From: an uncultured Alphaproteobacteria bacterium
GTDB taxonomy: Bacteria > Pseudomonadota > Alphaproteobacteria > Caulobacterales > Parvularculaceae
Direction: 5' to 3'
DNA: 47,484 nucleotides
NCBI GenBank assembly: GCA_902826095.1
Contig: CADEDN010000024.1
Span: 1-47,484 of the forward strand
Below are positions 1 to 9,234 of the stretch, piece by piece. Every line of letters starts with the position of its first letter. Position 1 is the first letter of the stretch. The translations under genes were made by a program, and so were the position numbers. The notes under the pieces are model-generated. The model was not told the origin of the DNA. It saw only the letters and a list, made by a program, of their open reading frames with translations, and searched no databases.

Positions 1-90
1 CACCTTCAGCCGCTTCGCCAAATTTGACTCGCGACTTTCTGACTCAGTAAGACTAGCTCAAAGAAATCAAGGTCGAAACCAGCGATACCG

Positions 91-1626
91 AGCGCCGTCA
101 TCTATGCGCGGGTGTCGTCCAAGGAGCAAGAGAAGGAAGGATTTTCGATCCCCGCTCAGCTAAAGCTTCTCAATGAATATGCAGCCAGCAACGGAATCCG
201 CGTCGCAGAAAAATTCGTCGATGTCGAAACGGCGAAGAGAAGTGGGCGTACGAATTTCAACAAGATGATTGCGCATTTGCGACGTCATTCGACGATCAAG
301 GCGCTGCTCGTCGAAAAGACGGACCGCCTATATCGCAATCTCAAAGACTGGGTGACGATCGACGATCTCGGCGTCGAAATTCATTTCGTCAAGGAAGGGA
401 CCGTTCTTTCTACCGAGTCTCGCTCCTCAGAGAAGTTCATGCACGGCATCAAGGTATTGATGGCGAAAAATTACATCGACAACCTCTCGGAGGAGACACG
501 AAAGGGAATGCTTGAGAAGGCGGAGCAGGGAATATGGCCGTCCTGCGCGCCTCTTGGGTACGAGAATGTTGAAGGGCCGAGCGGCAAGAGGATCATCGAG
601 GTCGATCCGGTTTCGGGACCGCTGATTGTCAAATTGTTCGAGTGGTACGCGACGGGCCGATATTCATTGAGAGAGATTGGCGTATAGGCCCGCGCTGAAG
701 GGCTGGCGTTCCGAAAAAGCGGCCAACCGGTCACCAACAGCACAATTCACAAGATATTGCGAAACCGCATTTACACCGGCGAGTTCGACTGGAAGGGGAA
801 GCGATATCTTGGGAGCCATGAGCCGCTCGTAACCACAGAGCTATGGGCGCGCGTCCAGGGCGTTTTGGATGCTCGGTTCACGTCCAAGCTGCGCGGATCA
901 TCTGCGCATGACTTCGCGTTTACGGGACTTGTGGCATGCGGCCATTGCGGATGCGCCATGGTCGGCGAGCTCAAGAAGCAGAAATACGTCTACTACCACT
1001 GCACGGGCTACAAGGGGAAATGTAACGAGCCCTATACCCGTGAGGAACTGCTGGAAGATCAGTTTGCCTCGTTTCTGCGCAAGCTGCGGTTCGATGATGA
1101 AGTCTTCGATTGGGTGAGCCGCGCCCTCAAGGACAGCTGCGCGGCCGAAAAGCGCGAGCACGCTGAGGCGATCGCAAGGCTTGAGATGGAGCGGACCCGG
1201 CTCCAGCAGCGGATCGATACGATGTACATCGACAAGCTCGACGGTCGGGTTTCCGAAGAATTCTACGACCGGATGAGAGCCCAGTGGCGAGGTGAACAGG
1301 CACGGTGCGCTAGGGACATCGAGCGGCACGAAATGGCCGACGATTCCTACATGGATGAGGGCATTGAACTGCTAAAATTGGCCAAAGACGCACACCGGCT
1401 TTTCGAAAAACAGCCGGCGAAAGAGAAATCGCGGATGCTCAATTTCTTACTTTCGAACTGCATATGGGCCAATGGCCAACTGAACGCAGATTTCAAGCAA
1501 CCATTTGATTCTCTTGCTGAAACTGCGATGCTCGCTGACCGGGCCAAAGCTTCCCAAACAGGCGAATCAGGGCGTTTTGACAAATGGCTCCCCGAGCTGG
1601 ACTCGAACCAGCGACCATTCGATTAA
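91..1626 (+). pseudogene. Large serine recombinase, broken by an in-frame amber stop
   Basis: The frame reads as a large serine recombinase (site-specific DNA integrase/resolvase). The catalytic N-terminal part contains YARVSSKEQ from about 103, where the first Ser after RV is the expected nucleophile. Next come the Recombinase domain (LRNRIYTGEF near 760) and a zinc-ribbon-like segment, CGHCGCAM near 940 and YYHCTGYKGKC near 995. A coiled-coil region follows. A TAG at 685-687 interrupts the frame, and the same frame continues to 1626 with sensible recombinase sequence, so this is one gene with a nonsense mutation. No ATG, GTG or TTG lies between the upstream stop (40-42) and the catalytic motif. 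The GTG at 112 would remove the first strand and leave the nucleophile at residue 2. The last residues (WLPELDSNQRPFD) are only antisense tRNA-Asn. The gene is probably inactive unless the amber codon is suppressed. Confidence 0.85.
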
Positions 1627-1660
1627 CAGTCGAATGCTCTACCAACTGAGCTATCGGGGA
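1585..1660 (-). tRNA. tRNA-Asn (GTT), CCA encoded
   Basis: The minus strand folds as a 76-nt tRNA. The acceptor strands TCCCCGA (1660-1654) and TCGGGGA pair perfectly, the discriminator is G, and CCA is encoded at 1587-1585. The anticodon loop CTGTTAA gives GTT (Asn), and the T arm is GGTTCGAGTCC. Its 3' end touches the 3' end of the recombinase frame, the usual geometry of an element integrated at a tRNA 3' end. Confidence 0.97.
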
Positions 1661-1733
1661 ATAGCCTGAGCGGCCCGCCCTATAGCGCAGCGCTGGCGCC
1701 GAATCCACCCGAAATTTCGCCCCGAAAGCGAGA

Positions 1734-1761
1734 CGGCCCCGCCTTGGGGGGAACGGGGCCG
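1734..1761 (-). terminator. Possible terminator hairpin after the RND operon
   Basis: A perfect 8-bp stem, CGGCCCCG (1734-1741) with CGGGGCCG (1754-1761), lies downstream of the minus-strand efflux operon, which stops at 1871. No clear T run follows on either strand, so intrinsic termination is uncertain. Confidence 0.35.
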
Positions 1762-1773
1762 GTACTCACTATC

Positions 1774-1807
1774 GTGGGGTATGGTGGGGTATCTTCTCGG
1801 GAGAAGA
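1774..1807. repeat. Short tandem repeat next to a hairpin
   Basis: GTGGGGTAT occurs twice with a 10-base period (1774 and 1784), followed by a perfect inverted repeat TCTTCTC-GG-GAGAAGA (1792-1807). Both lie between tRNA-Asn and the end of the RND operon. Their function is unknown; they could be part of tRNA promoter upstream DNA or RNA processing signals. Confidence 0.5.
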
Positions 1808-1870
1808 CAAGGCTGAGAATGCGCTGCAGATATTAACGTAAGGTTAACAGGCTAAAGAAAATTCTCGGCT

Positions 1871-4800
1871 CTATTCGGCGGGACGAAGGACCGGCGGCGG
1901 GCCCTTTCGCGGTCCAGTCGCCGATGCGGCAAAGTCCTGCTCGGCCGATTTGCCGAAACCGACAGGCGGCTGTTTCACGCCTGTCCACGCCCATCGATAG
2001 AAGCGGGCGATGTCGGCGCCGACGCAATACATCGCCGGGACGAAGAACAGCGTGACAAAAAGGGCGAAGAAAACGCCCCAGGCGAGCGCGACGACGGTCG
2101 GCATCAAAAACTGCGCATCCGTCGAGTGCTCAAGCATGATCGGCGCAAGACCGAAAAAGGTCGTGACGGATGTCAGAAGGATCGGACGAAATCGCTCGGT
2201 GCTGGCTTTTGTGAGCGCGGAAACGGCTCCCATGCCCTCGGCCCGCAACCGGTTGACGTAGTCGATGAGGACGAGATTGTCGTTGATGACGACGCCCGCC
2301 GCCGTGCCGACCCCGAAGAAAGAGAAGATCCCGAAATCAAGGCCGAGCAGGAAATGCCCGAACATCGCGCCCATGAAGCCGAACGGTATCGCCGACATGA
2401 TCAGCAGCGGCTGCCAGTAGGAGCCGAAGGCGATCGCGATCAGCATATACATCGCGATCATCGCCGAAAGGAACAGCAAGGAGATATCCTTCACGAACTC
2501 CGCCTGGAATTCGGCGTCGCCGCGCGCGGCAAGATCGGCTCCCGGATGGCGGTTGCGCCATTCCGGTACAAATTCTTCCTGAAACGCCTTCTGGATGGCG
2601 GCGCGATCGACGCCATCGCGCAATTCGGCTGAGACCTGCGCCGATCGCTTGCGGTCGCGGCGATCGATACGTTTAAAACTCGGCGCGAAGGTCGCATCGG
2701 CGACGGCGGTCAGCGGCACTTCTCGCCCGTCCGCCGTCCGCACGCGCATTGTGTCGATCGTAACGAGGGTCCGCCGCGCCTCTTCAGGATAGCGAACCAT
2801 CACTCTTACGTCTTCGCCGTCTCGCGGCAGGCGCTGCGCTTCCTCGCCATAGAACGCCTGGCGGACCTGGCGCGTCACTTCGCCGAGCGTCAGGCCGAAA
2901 CGCTCGGCGCCGGGTTTTAGAGATATCCGCAGTTCGGGCGTTTCCGACTGAAGGCTGTTGCGGACGTCATAGACGCCCGGCAGGCTTCGCAGATAATTCT
3001 GCATGTCGACGGTCGAGAGCCTTAGATCGTCAAGGTCGTTTGATTCGATTCCAAAGGAAAAGTCCGGCCCGCCGTCATTGATCGTGTAGCCGACATTAAC
3101 TTCCTCGGCGTCTGGAATGTCGCCGAGCCGTTCGCGGAAGAGTTCCGCGATGTCCTTCGTCGACTGTTTGCGCTTTTCGCCGTCGATGATCGTCATGTAG
3201 GAGATGACGCCGCTTTCGCTGGCGCTGACGTAAAGCGATCGCACAAAGTCCTCGCCATCGACTTTGCCGAGTTCCTTTTTCAGCGCATCGCCGGCGCGCG
3301 TCACGTCGTCGAAAATTTCGAGGCTTCGGGAATAGGGGGCCCCTTCCGGCAGGCGAACGTTCAAGGACACGAATGTTCCTTGCACTTCGGGCTCGAACTT
3401 GAACGCAACCCAGCCCTGCTGGAGCAAGGCGAATGAGAACATGAAAGCGACGATGAAGATCGCCGCCGTGAAATAACGAAGTCGCAGCGCGAGACCGATC
3501 AGCGGCTTCACGGTCGACTGGGCGAAGCTCAACAGGCCGTCGGCGAAAAAGCTCTGCATCCGGTGCAGATGGCCTGACTTGTCTTCCTCTTTCAGGTGCG
3601 CGAGGTGCGACGGCAGGATGAAAAACGCCTCAACCAGCGAGAACGCCAGCGCGAAGATGACGGTGAATGAAATGTGCTTGGTGAATTGCGAGGCTCCGCC
3701 GCCGACGAAGAGCCAGGGCAGAAAGGCGATGATCGTCGTCAACACCGCGTAGAGGACAGGCTTTGCGACGAGCTGCGTTCCGAGAATCGCGCCGTCGATC
3801 CCGCCGCGCCCTTCCTCGGCTTGGGAATGGATGCTTTCGCCGACGACGATCGCATCGTCGACAACGATGCCGACGACGAGGAGAAAACCGAATAGGGAGA
3901 GGATGTTCAGCGAAACGCCCGAAGCCGGCATGAAGATGAACGCGCCGGCGAGCGCGACCGGGATGCCGATCGTCGCCCAGAACGCGACAGCGGGCCGGAG
4001 GAACAAGACGAGAATGATCAGCACTAGCACGAGGCCGGAAATCGCATTCCCGCCGACAAGGTCCATGCGGCCGAAATAAATGTCCGCCGTATTGAACCAG
4101 ATGTAGATTTCGGCTTTGCCGGCGAGTTCGGTGTTTTTCTTTTCAACCCACTCGGTCACCGCCTTTGAAAGCTCGACAATGTTGAGCGTTTCGGGCGCTT
4201 GCACCGCAATCGAGATGCTGGGTTTGCCGTTGAACTCGCGCTTTTGTTTGCGATCCTCAAAGCCATCGACCACGGTCGCGACGTCGCGAACCCGGATGAC
4301 CGAGCCGTCGGCGAGCTGGCGAACGATGATCTCGCTGAATTCTTCTTCGCTGTCGGCGAGCGCGCGCGCTGCGACCTGAATGTTGCCGGTGTCGGTCTTG
4401 ACCTGGCCGGCCGCCAGGTTAAGCGAGGAACCGCGAATGGCGCGCGCCACATCGTCAAAGGTGAGGCCGTACCGGCGAAGCGCCTCTTCCGAAATCTCCA
4501 CCGAGACTTCTTCCTGGCGTGCGCCCCACAAATCGACGAGCGGCGAACCGTTCGGCAATTGGGCCAGTTCGTCCTTTATGTCGCGGGCGAGCCTTGTGAG
4601 CTCGCGCTCTTCCATGTCGCCGTAAAGCGCCATGAAGACGGCGCCGTTCTGATTGCGCCACTGCGAGACGACGGGCGGAAACGAGTCGCGCGGCAAGGTC
4701 GAGATGCCGTCGACGCGGTTTTTGACGTCATTGAGAAGTTTCGTCGCATCGCCCTCATCAAGCCCTTCGATATTGATCGAGGCGCTGTTTTCCTGAGCAG

Positions 4801-5050
4801 TCGACTCAATATGCTTGATGCCGTCGATGCCGGAGATCGCTTCTTCGATGCGAAGGATGATCTGTTCCTCGATCTCCTGCGGCGATGCGCCAGGCCATGC
4901 GACCGAAACCGTTGCGCCGTTAAAGTCCGCTGATGGAAAGACTTCCCGCTCAATCTGGAAATACGCCATGGCGCCGGCGATAATGATCGCCAGCAACAAG
5001 AGATTGGCGGCGATCGGATTTCGCGCCCACCAGGCGATCGAGCCGTTCAC
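1871..5050 (-). CDS. RND efflux pump permease (HAE1/AcrB-like)
   Basis: This 1059-residue inner-membrane RND transporter is the length expected for the AcrB superfamily. A first membrane helix lies at about 10-30 (NPIAANLLLLAII), followed by two large periplasmic loops and two blocks of five further helices. The TM4 proton-relay pair is present as VVDDAIVV at about residue 398. In TM10, where AcrB has a Lys (SAKNA), this protein reads VVINDNLVLIDY at about 918-930, with Asn/Asp at the Lys-Asn positions, so it belongs to a divergent subgroup. The start is GTG at 5050, overlapping the TGA of the fusion-protein gene (GTGA), so the two are translationally coupled. It should expel hydrophobic or toxic compounds using the proton gradient; the substrate cannot be told from sequence. 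Confidence 0.95.
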   Translation of the reverse strand: MNGSIAWWARNPIAANLLLLAIIIAGAMAYFQIEREVFPSADFNGATVSVAWPGASPQEIEEQIILRIEEAISGIDGIKHIESTAQENSASINIEGLDEGDATKLLNDVKNRVDGISTLPRDSFPPVVSQWRNQNGAVFMALYGDMEERELTRLARDIKDELAQLPNGSPLVDLWGARQEEVSVEISEEALRRYGLTFDDVARAIRGSSLNLAAGQVKTDTGNIQVAARALADSEEEFSEIIVRQLADGSVIRVRDVATVVDGFEDRKQKREFNGKPSISIAVQAPETLNIVELSKAVTEWVEKKNTELAGKAEIYIWFNTADIYFGRMDLVGGNAISGLVLVLIILVLFLRPAVAFWATIGIPVALAGAFIFMPASGVSLNILSLFGFLLVVGIVVDDAIVVGESIHSQAEEGRGGIDGAILGTQLVAKPVLYAVLTTIIAFLPWLFVGGGASQFTKHISFTVIFALAFSLVEAFFILPSHLAHLKEEDKSGHLHRMQSFFADGLLSFAQSTVKPLIGLALRLRYFTAAIFIVAFMFSFALLQQGWVAFKFEPEVQGTFVSLNVRLPEGAPYSRSLEIFDDVTRAGDALKKELGKVDGEDFVRSLYVSASESGVISYMTIIDGEKRKQSTKDIAELFRERLGDIPDAEEVNVGYTINDGGPDFSFGIESNDLDDLRLSTVDMQNYLRSLPGVYDVRNSLQSETPELRISLKPGAERFGLTLGEVTRQVRQAFYGEEAQRLPRDGEDVRVMVRYPEEARRTLVTIDTMRVRTADGREVPLTAVADATFAPSFKRIDRRDRKRSAQVSAELRDGVDRAAIQKAFQEEFVPEWRNRHPGADLAARGDAEFQAEFVKDISLLFLSAMIAMYMLIAIAFGSYWQPLLIMSAIPFGFMGAMFGHFLLGLDFGIFSFFGVGTAAGVVINDNLVLIDYVNRLRAEGMGAVSALTKASTERFRPILLTSVTTFFGLAPIMLEHSTDAQFLMPTVVALAWGVFFALFVTLFFVPAMYCVGADIARFYRWAWTGVKQPPVGFGKSAEQDFAASATGPRKGPPPVLRPAE

Positions 5051-6291
5051 TGAACGGCTCCCTCACGGACGGCCTCGGCGACGGCCGCGCCTTCATTGTC
5101 GCTGTCGCGCGTCGCGCCGGGGATGGCGGTCGTTTCGGTCGGTGAGACCTTGTCGCCAGCCTTGGCGCCGCGCAGCGGCGACGTCACGATGCGCTCGCCG
5201 GCTTCGACGCCGCCCGCTAGCGTAATCGCATCCTTGTCGGCGGAGACAACCGAAACGTTTCGTTCGACCAGCGTGTCGTCATCGGCGATCACGTAGACAA
5301 TATCGCGGCCGTAAAGGGCGGCGCGCGGCAGGACGACAGCGTTATCGAGCGGTTTCCCCTGTATCCGCGCATCGACAAACAGCCCGATCGCGAGCGGCGC
5401 GCCGTCTTTGGCGCCGGCGCCATAGGGATCTTCAACGACCGCGATAGCGGAGAGCTGGCGGGTCGAAGGGTCGATGGCGCCGTCCGTGCGCGCAAGGCGC
5501 GCGTTCCATTCGTGATATTGCCCGGCGATCGTCGCGGAGAGCGTCACTGGCGGTCCCGGCGTCTCCGGCGTTTCGTTAAACGCGATCGAGAGCCCGAGCT
5601 TGGCGAGGTCGGCGTCGGTCATCGGCAGCCGGATTTCAGCGACGTCCGTCGAGAAGATGCGTCCGATCGGCGCGCCCGGCGAAATGAACTGACCGACGCC
5701 GGCGCTTCTTTCGCGGACTCGGCCCTCGAAAGGCGCCTTGATTTCCGTGCGGCCAAGATCGAGCTGCGCCGAACTCAGGTCCGCTTTCGCCGCATCGAAA
5801 GCGGCGCGCGCCTGCGCGAGCTGGGGCATGCGCAAGGTGAGGGCGCTTGGATCTTCATTACGGCCGAGCGCCTCGTAGTCCTTGCGGGCGAGGTCGGACT
5901 CGGCTTCCTCGCGCCGAAGCTGTTCTTCGGCCTGCGCGACCCGCGCCTTCGCGCCGGTGACAGCGACGCGATAATCGGCGTCCTCGATTTTGACGAGAAG
6001 ATCGCCCTCGTTGAAGGCGCCGCCAACGACGAATTCGTCGGAGGTCCTGATAATTCTTCCCGCGACTTCCGCCGTAAGATTGATGTCGGTGCGCGGCCTA
6101 ACCTCGCCTTGCGCCGTCACGTCAAGCGTAACGGCGCGCGGCTCGGCGACGGTGAAGAAGACCGCCGGCGGCGCGAGCGCGACTTCCTTTGGCGTGATTT
6201 TCGGGCGCATCGCGCCCATGACGCTGATCAGCGCCACGCCGCCCGCGACAATCCCGACCGTCCCAACAATCGTTACAATCTTGCGCAACAT
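5047..6291 (-). CDS. RND efflux periplasmic adaptor (membrane fusion protein)
   Basis: HlyD/AcrA-type fusion protein of 414 residues linking the RND pump to the outer-membrane channel. A single N-terminal membrane anchor (LRKIVTIVGTVGIVAGGVAL) is followed by the first half of a lipoyl-like domain (AQGEVRPRTDINLTAEVAGR), a helical hairpin (about residues 90-160), the second lipoyl half (APFEGRVRERSAGVGQ) and beta-barrel domains. I chose ATG 6291: GAGGG stands 9-13 bases before it, while longer in-frame starts read a low-complexity Arg-rich peptide inside the upstream gene. The gap from the outer-membrane gene is 16 bases, and the 3' end overlaps the pump start. Confidence 0.93.
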   Translation of the reverse strand: MLRKIVTIVGTVGIVAGGVALISVMGAMRPKITPKEVALAPPAVFFTVAEPRAVTLDVTAQGEVRPRTDINLTAEVAGRIIRTSDEFVVGGAFNEGDLLVKIEDADYRVAVTGAKARVAQAEEQLRREEAESDLARKDYEALGRNEDPSALTLRMPQLAQARAAFDAAKADLSSAQLDLGRTEIKAPFEGRVRERSAGVGQFISPGAPIGRIFSTDVAEIRLPMTDADLAKLGLSIAFNETPETPGPPVTLSATIAGQYHEWNARLARTDGAIDPSTRQLSAIAVVEDPYGAGAKDGAPLAIGLFVDARIQGKPLDNAVVLPRAALYGRDIVYVIADDDTLVERNVSVVSADKDAITLAGGVEAGERIVTSPLRGAKAGDKVSPTETTAIPGATRDSDNEGAAVAEAVREGAVQ

Positions 6292-6307
6292 CGCGCTTGT
6301 GCCCTCG

Positions 6308-7894
6308 TTACTCGTTCGACGCCGCCGCAACCGTCGTCGCCTCTGTGATGAAGTCCCCGCCAATGGCGAGATAAAGCGCCACGCGATTGGCTACGCGCTG
6401 GCGCTGCGTTTGGATGTAGGCGCTTTCAGCGGAAATGCGACGGGTCTGCGCATTGAGCAGGTCGAAAATTGTCGCGGTGCCGCTGGCGTATCGCCGTTCG
6501 GTCAGCTCCTCGGCGGCGGCGGCTTCCTCATAAGCGAATTTCAGCGCGGTTTCGCCTGCCGCGAGATAGGTCTCGGCCGCGATCGCGTTTTCCGCCTCCT
6601 CGTAAGCCTGCAGGGCCGTTTGCGCGTAGGAAAGCAGCGAAGCCTCCGCGATCGCGCGCTGGCGCTTGGCGTTCGCGCGCACCCGCCCGCCCTGGAAGAG
6701 CGGCTGGAAAAGCCCAGCCGCGATGTTGCCGGCGAGGCGTTCGGGATCGAGAATATCGGAGAGATCCGGCCCGCTGGTTCCGATCTGTGACGACAATGTG
6801 AGGCGCGGGAGGAGCGCCTTTCGCGCCGCTCTGGCGCGAAGTCCGTTCGCTTCCATACGCGCTTCGGCGGCGATGAGATCCGGGCGACGGGCAAGGATGT
6901 CGCCTGGCGCGCCGGCGCCGGCGAGGCCGGGAAGCTCCGGCAATTTCGCCGCGGCTTCAAGTTCCGCGGCCGGGTAACGGCCAAGAAGGATTTCGAGGCG
7001 TCGCGCCGATTCCTTTTCCGCCCGCTGGCGGAGTGCGAGATTGGCCTGGCTTGAGCCGAGCGCCGACCTTGAAAGTCGGACATCAAGGCTCGACGCGACG
7101 CCGCGCTCATAGCGCCGTTCCGTGACGCGCAGATTGCTCTCGCGCGCGGTGACGTCCCGCTCGGCGAGTTCGCGCTGCTGGCGCGCTTCAATCAGTCCGA
7201 ACCAGGACTGCGTCACCGCGCCCGCAATCGAAAGCCGCGCGCCTTCGAATTCGGCGAGGCTCGCGCCAGCGTCCTTGTAGGCCGCGCGCGTTTCATCGGT
7301 GATGCGGCCCCAAAGGTCGATTTCCCAGGTGAATTGCGCCCCCAGCGAATAGTTATTGATGTACACGCGACGGTTGGGGAGCGGACTTTCCGCGATGCCG
7401 TCCTGGCCGGGCGTGCCGCCGACGGCGCCGATAAATAGATCGAGCCCGTCGAGCTTGCCGTCATTGTCCGCGTCGACGCCGAACTGGCGCTCAAGGTCTT
7501 TCGCGCTGAGGCCGCTGGCAGCGGACGAACCGCCCGCCTGCGCGGCGAGCGAGGGATCCGAGACGATCGCGTTTCGGCTGGCGCCGCCTTGTGCGTTGAG
7601 AGTCGGCAAGAGGTTGGCGCGGGCGATCTTCGCCGTCGCGCGCGCCGCATCGAGATTGGCCGCCGCCGCCAGCAGGCTGTTGTTATGAAGCATCGCCTCA
7701 TTGACAAGGCCGTACAGCGCCTGATCGCCAAACGGCGCGAGCCAGTCGCCGACCGGCGGATCGACGAGTTCTTCCGCTTCCGCCGCCGCCCATTTGGCTG
7801 GCGGCTCGGGAAGCTGCGTGTTGAGAAGCTCCTCGTCGACGCTGGCGCAGGAGGCCGCGAACAAAGCGAGCAGCGAAACGCTGCATCTCAACAT
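6308..7894 (-). CDS. Outer-membrane efflux lipoprotein (NodT/OprM family)
   Basis: A 528-residue TolC-like outer-membrane factor, first gene of the tripartite operon. The N-terminus MLRCSVSLLALFAASCASV has a lipobox-like AASC, predicting a lipidated Cys. Two OEP repeats follow, with long helical barrel stretches rich in Ala and Glu (for example LAAAANLDAARATAKIARAN and EEAAAAEELTERRYASGTAT). ATG 7894 is preferred because GGAGGA stands 5-10 bases before it; an in-frame TTG at 7906 would place the start ahead of the ribosome-binding site. One oddity is a poorly conserved segment near residues 120-175 with an Asp-rich stretch (DADNDGKLDGLD) resembling a calcium-binding loop. Confidence 0.92.
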   Translation of the reverse strand: MLRCSVSLLALFAASCASVDEELLNTQLPEPPAKWAAAEAEELVDPPVGDWLAPFGDQALYGLVNEAMLHNNSLLAAAANLDAARATAKIARANLLPTLNAQGGASRNAIVSDPSLAAQAGGSSAASGLSAKDLERQFGVDADNDGKLDGLDLFIGAVGGTPGQDGIAESPLPNRRVYINNYSLGAQFTWEIDLWGRITDETRAAYKDAGASLAEFEGARLSIAGAVTQSWFGLIEARQQRELAERDVTARESNLRVTERRYERGVASSLDVRLSRSALGSSQANLALRQRAEKESARRLEILLGRYPAAELEAAAKLPELPGLAGAGAPGDILARRPDLIAAEARMEANGLRARAARKALLPRLTLSSQIGTSGPDLSDILDPERLAGNIAAGLFQPLFQGGRVRANAKRQRAIAEASLLSYAQTALQAYEEAENAIAAETYLAAGETALKFAYEEAAAAEELTERRYASGTATIFDLLNAQTRRISAESAYIQTQRQRVANRVALYLAIGGDFITEATTVAAASNE

Positions 7895-8123
7895 GTAGTC
7901 CTCCAATCACTGTCGCGCGTTGGCGCCGTTCCCTCGGGAAAGACGCGTTTCCAACGCCGATCTCAAGGCTCGAGCGGCAGAAAGAGGCGACCTTGCGACC
8001 AGCCGGTCGCCCGGTCCGCCGTCGACGCTTTCCTCATATATTCGGATGGTTAACCTTTTTCGCTCCCCCAAAGTCCCCGCGCCGCGAAAGTGCGGGGGGT
8101 GTGGGCTTGCGGTCACGGAAATA

Positions 8124-8145
8124 CGGCCCGCCGGGGGGCGGGCCG
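8124..8145 (-). terminator. Terminator-like hairpin after the CsgG-like gene
   Basis: A perfect 9-bp GC stem with a 4-base loop (CGGCCCGCC, GGGG, GGCGGGCCG) lies 40 bases past the stop of the minus-strand CsgG-like gene and is followed on that strand by TATTTCC. The stem is strong and the T tract short. A second, weaker GC hairpin lies at about 8075-8098. The rest of 7895-8184 presumably holds the efflux operon promoter, which I could not place. Confidence 0.55.
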
Positions 8146-8184
8146 CACAGGGAATACAATCCTCGACCGCCGGAAACGAGCGGT

Positions 8185-9132
8185 TTATTCGATCGGCTTC
8201 AGGTTCGGGTTCTCGATCCAGCCGACATTGCCGTTTTCATCCTCAACTTCCCACCACATGTCTTCCTTGGCGCCGGTCGGATAGACCATGTCGCCTTTCT
8301 GGAGCGAGCGAACCGCGCTCGACGAGGCGGACGGCGACCGCTTCAAATCGACCTTGCTGACGGCGACCTTGAAAGCTTCCCTCGGCGCTTCCGCTGCGGC
8401 GCTCGCAGGAAGGCCGCCGAGTTCGCCGACAATCTGCCGATAAGCGTCAAGGAAGGCGAAGGTGACGACCTTTCCGACTTCGGTGTCGTCATAACCGCCG
8501 CCGACCGCGCCGCCCCAGCCATAACCGCCGCCGGCGAGGAAGCCGATGTCTTTCTTCGAAGCGGAGCCTTCCGCCGTCGCCTGGATCTCCGACGTCCGGA
8601 CATTCATCAGGGTAAGGACGGTCTGCGCTTCGACGCGCTTCGACTTGATGCCGCCGATAAGCCCGCCGACGCGGCCGCCGATGATTGCGCCCGCGGCGCC
8701 GCCGACCGCGCTGCCGCCGGCGTTTGAATCCGTGTTGGCGATGTCGGCGACAAGAACATAGTCAGCGGCCTTGACCTGGCCCGCGCCCATGTTCGAGCCT
8801 TTCTGCAGCTGGCCGCCGCCCGCGAGCGCGCGCTCGCGCTCGAGCGCCGACATGCCGGCGCCGCGATCGACAAGCGTGAAGCATTTCGACTTGCTGACGA
8901 AAGCCTTCAGCAGCACTGACGGCGCGCCGAGGTTGTAATATGTCCAGCCCTGGCCTTCGCCGTCGACGAGCGCCACGGAGCCGAGATTCTTGGTGCAAAC
9001 CGGTATTTCTGCGTTCTTGGTCGAACCGCGCTCATTGTCGACGCCTTCGTCCGTGCCTTTTTTCTTGGCGAAGGCGGGAGCGGAAAGCGCAAGCGCTGCT
9101 GCGCTCAAGACAAGCAAGGCCTTCAACGTCAT
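8185..9132 (-). CDS. CsgG-like exported protein with C-terminal SH3 domain
   Basis: A 315-residue secreted protein: signal peptide MTLKALLVLSAAALALSAPAFA, then a CsgG/HfaB-type domain (about residues 45-225), then a bacterial SH3 domain (about 255-315, DMWWEVEDENGNVGWIEN). CsgG-family proteins form or assist outer-membrane secretion pores, usually as lipoproteins. This one has no lipobox Cys. At the two places where CsgG has membrane hairpins it carries Gly-rich stretches (GGAAGAIIGGRVGGLIGG and LAGGGYGWGGAVGGG). ATG 9132 is chosen because GGGGGG precedes it and a signal peptide follows; the frame upstream only reads through tRNA-Cys. It stands alone, so its partner is unknown. Confidence 0.75.
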   Translation of the reverse strand: MTLKALLVLSAAALALSAPAFAKKKGTDEGVDNERGSTKNAEIPVCTKNLGSVALVDGEGQGWTYYNLGAPSVLLKAFVSKSKCFTLVDRGAGMSALERERALAGGGQLQKGSNMGAGQVKAADYVLVADIANTDSNAGGSAVGGAAGAIIGGRVGGLIGGIKSKRVEAQTVLTLMNVRTSEIQATAEGSASKKDIGFLAGGGYGWGGAVGGGYDDTEVGKVVTFAFLDAYRQIVGELGGLPASAAAEAPREAFKVAVSKVDLKRSPSASSSAVRSLQKGDMVYPTGAKEDMWWEVEDENGNVGWIENPNLKPIE

Positions 9133-9234
9133 GGGAACCCCCCGTTTGAGTGAAAAGAGAAACGGCCCCGAGGATGCCACTCGTCGCCGATCACCGCAAT
9201 CGTTGTCTGGCGAAGGCTCGGCAAAGGAAGCGCA

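Noticed and set aside
1575-1626. Peptide WLPELDSNQRPFD at the end of the recombinase frame
   Set aside because: It is the antisense translation of tRNA-Asn, a known annotation artefact, and not a protein domain.
4199-4933. Long open frame of 244 codons on the plus strand
   Set aside because: It is antisense to the RND pump gene, Arg/Asp-rich with no recognisable domain, as expected for the opposite strand of GC-rich coding DNA.
5512-6348. Open frame of 278 codons on the plus strand
   Set aside because: Antisense to the membrane fusion protein gene; composition is that of a shadow frame.
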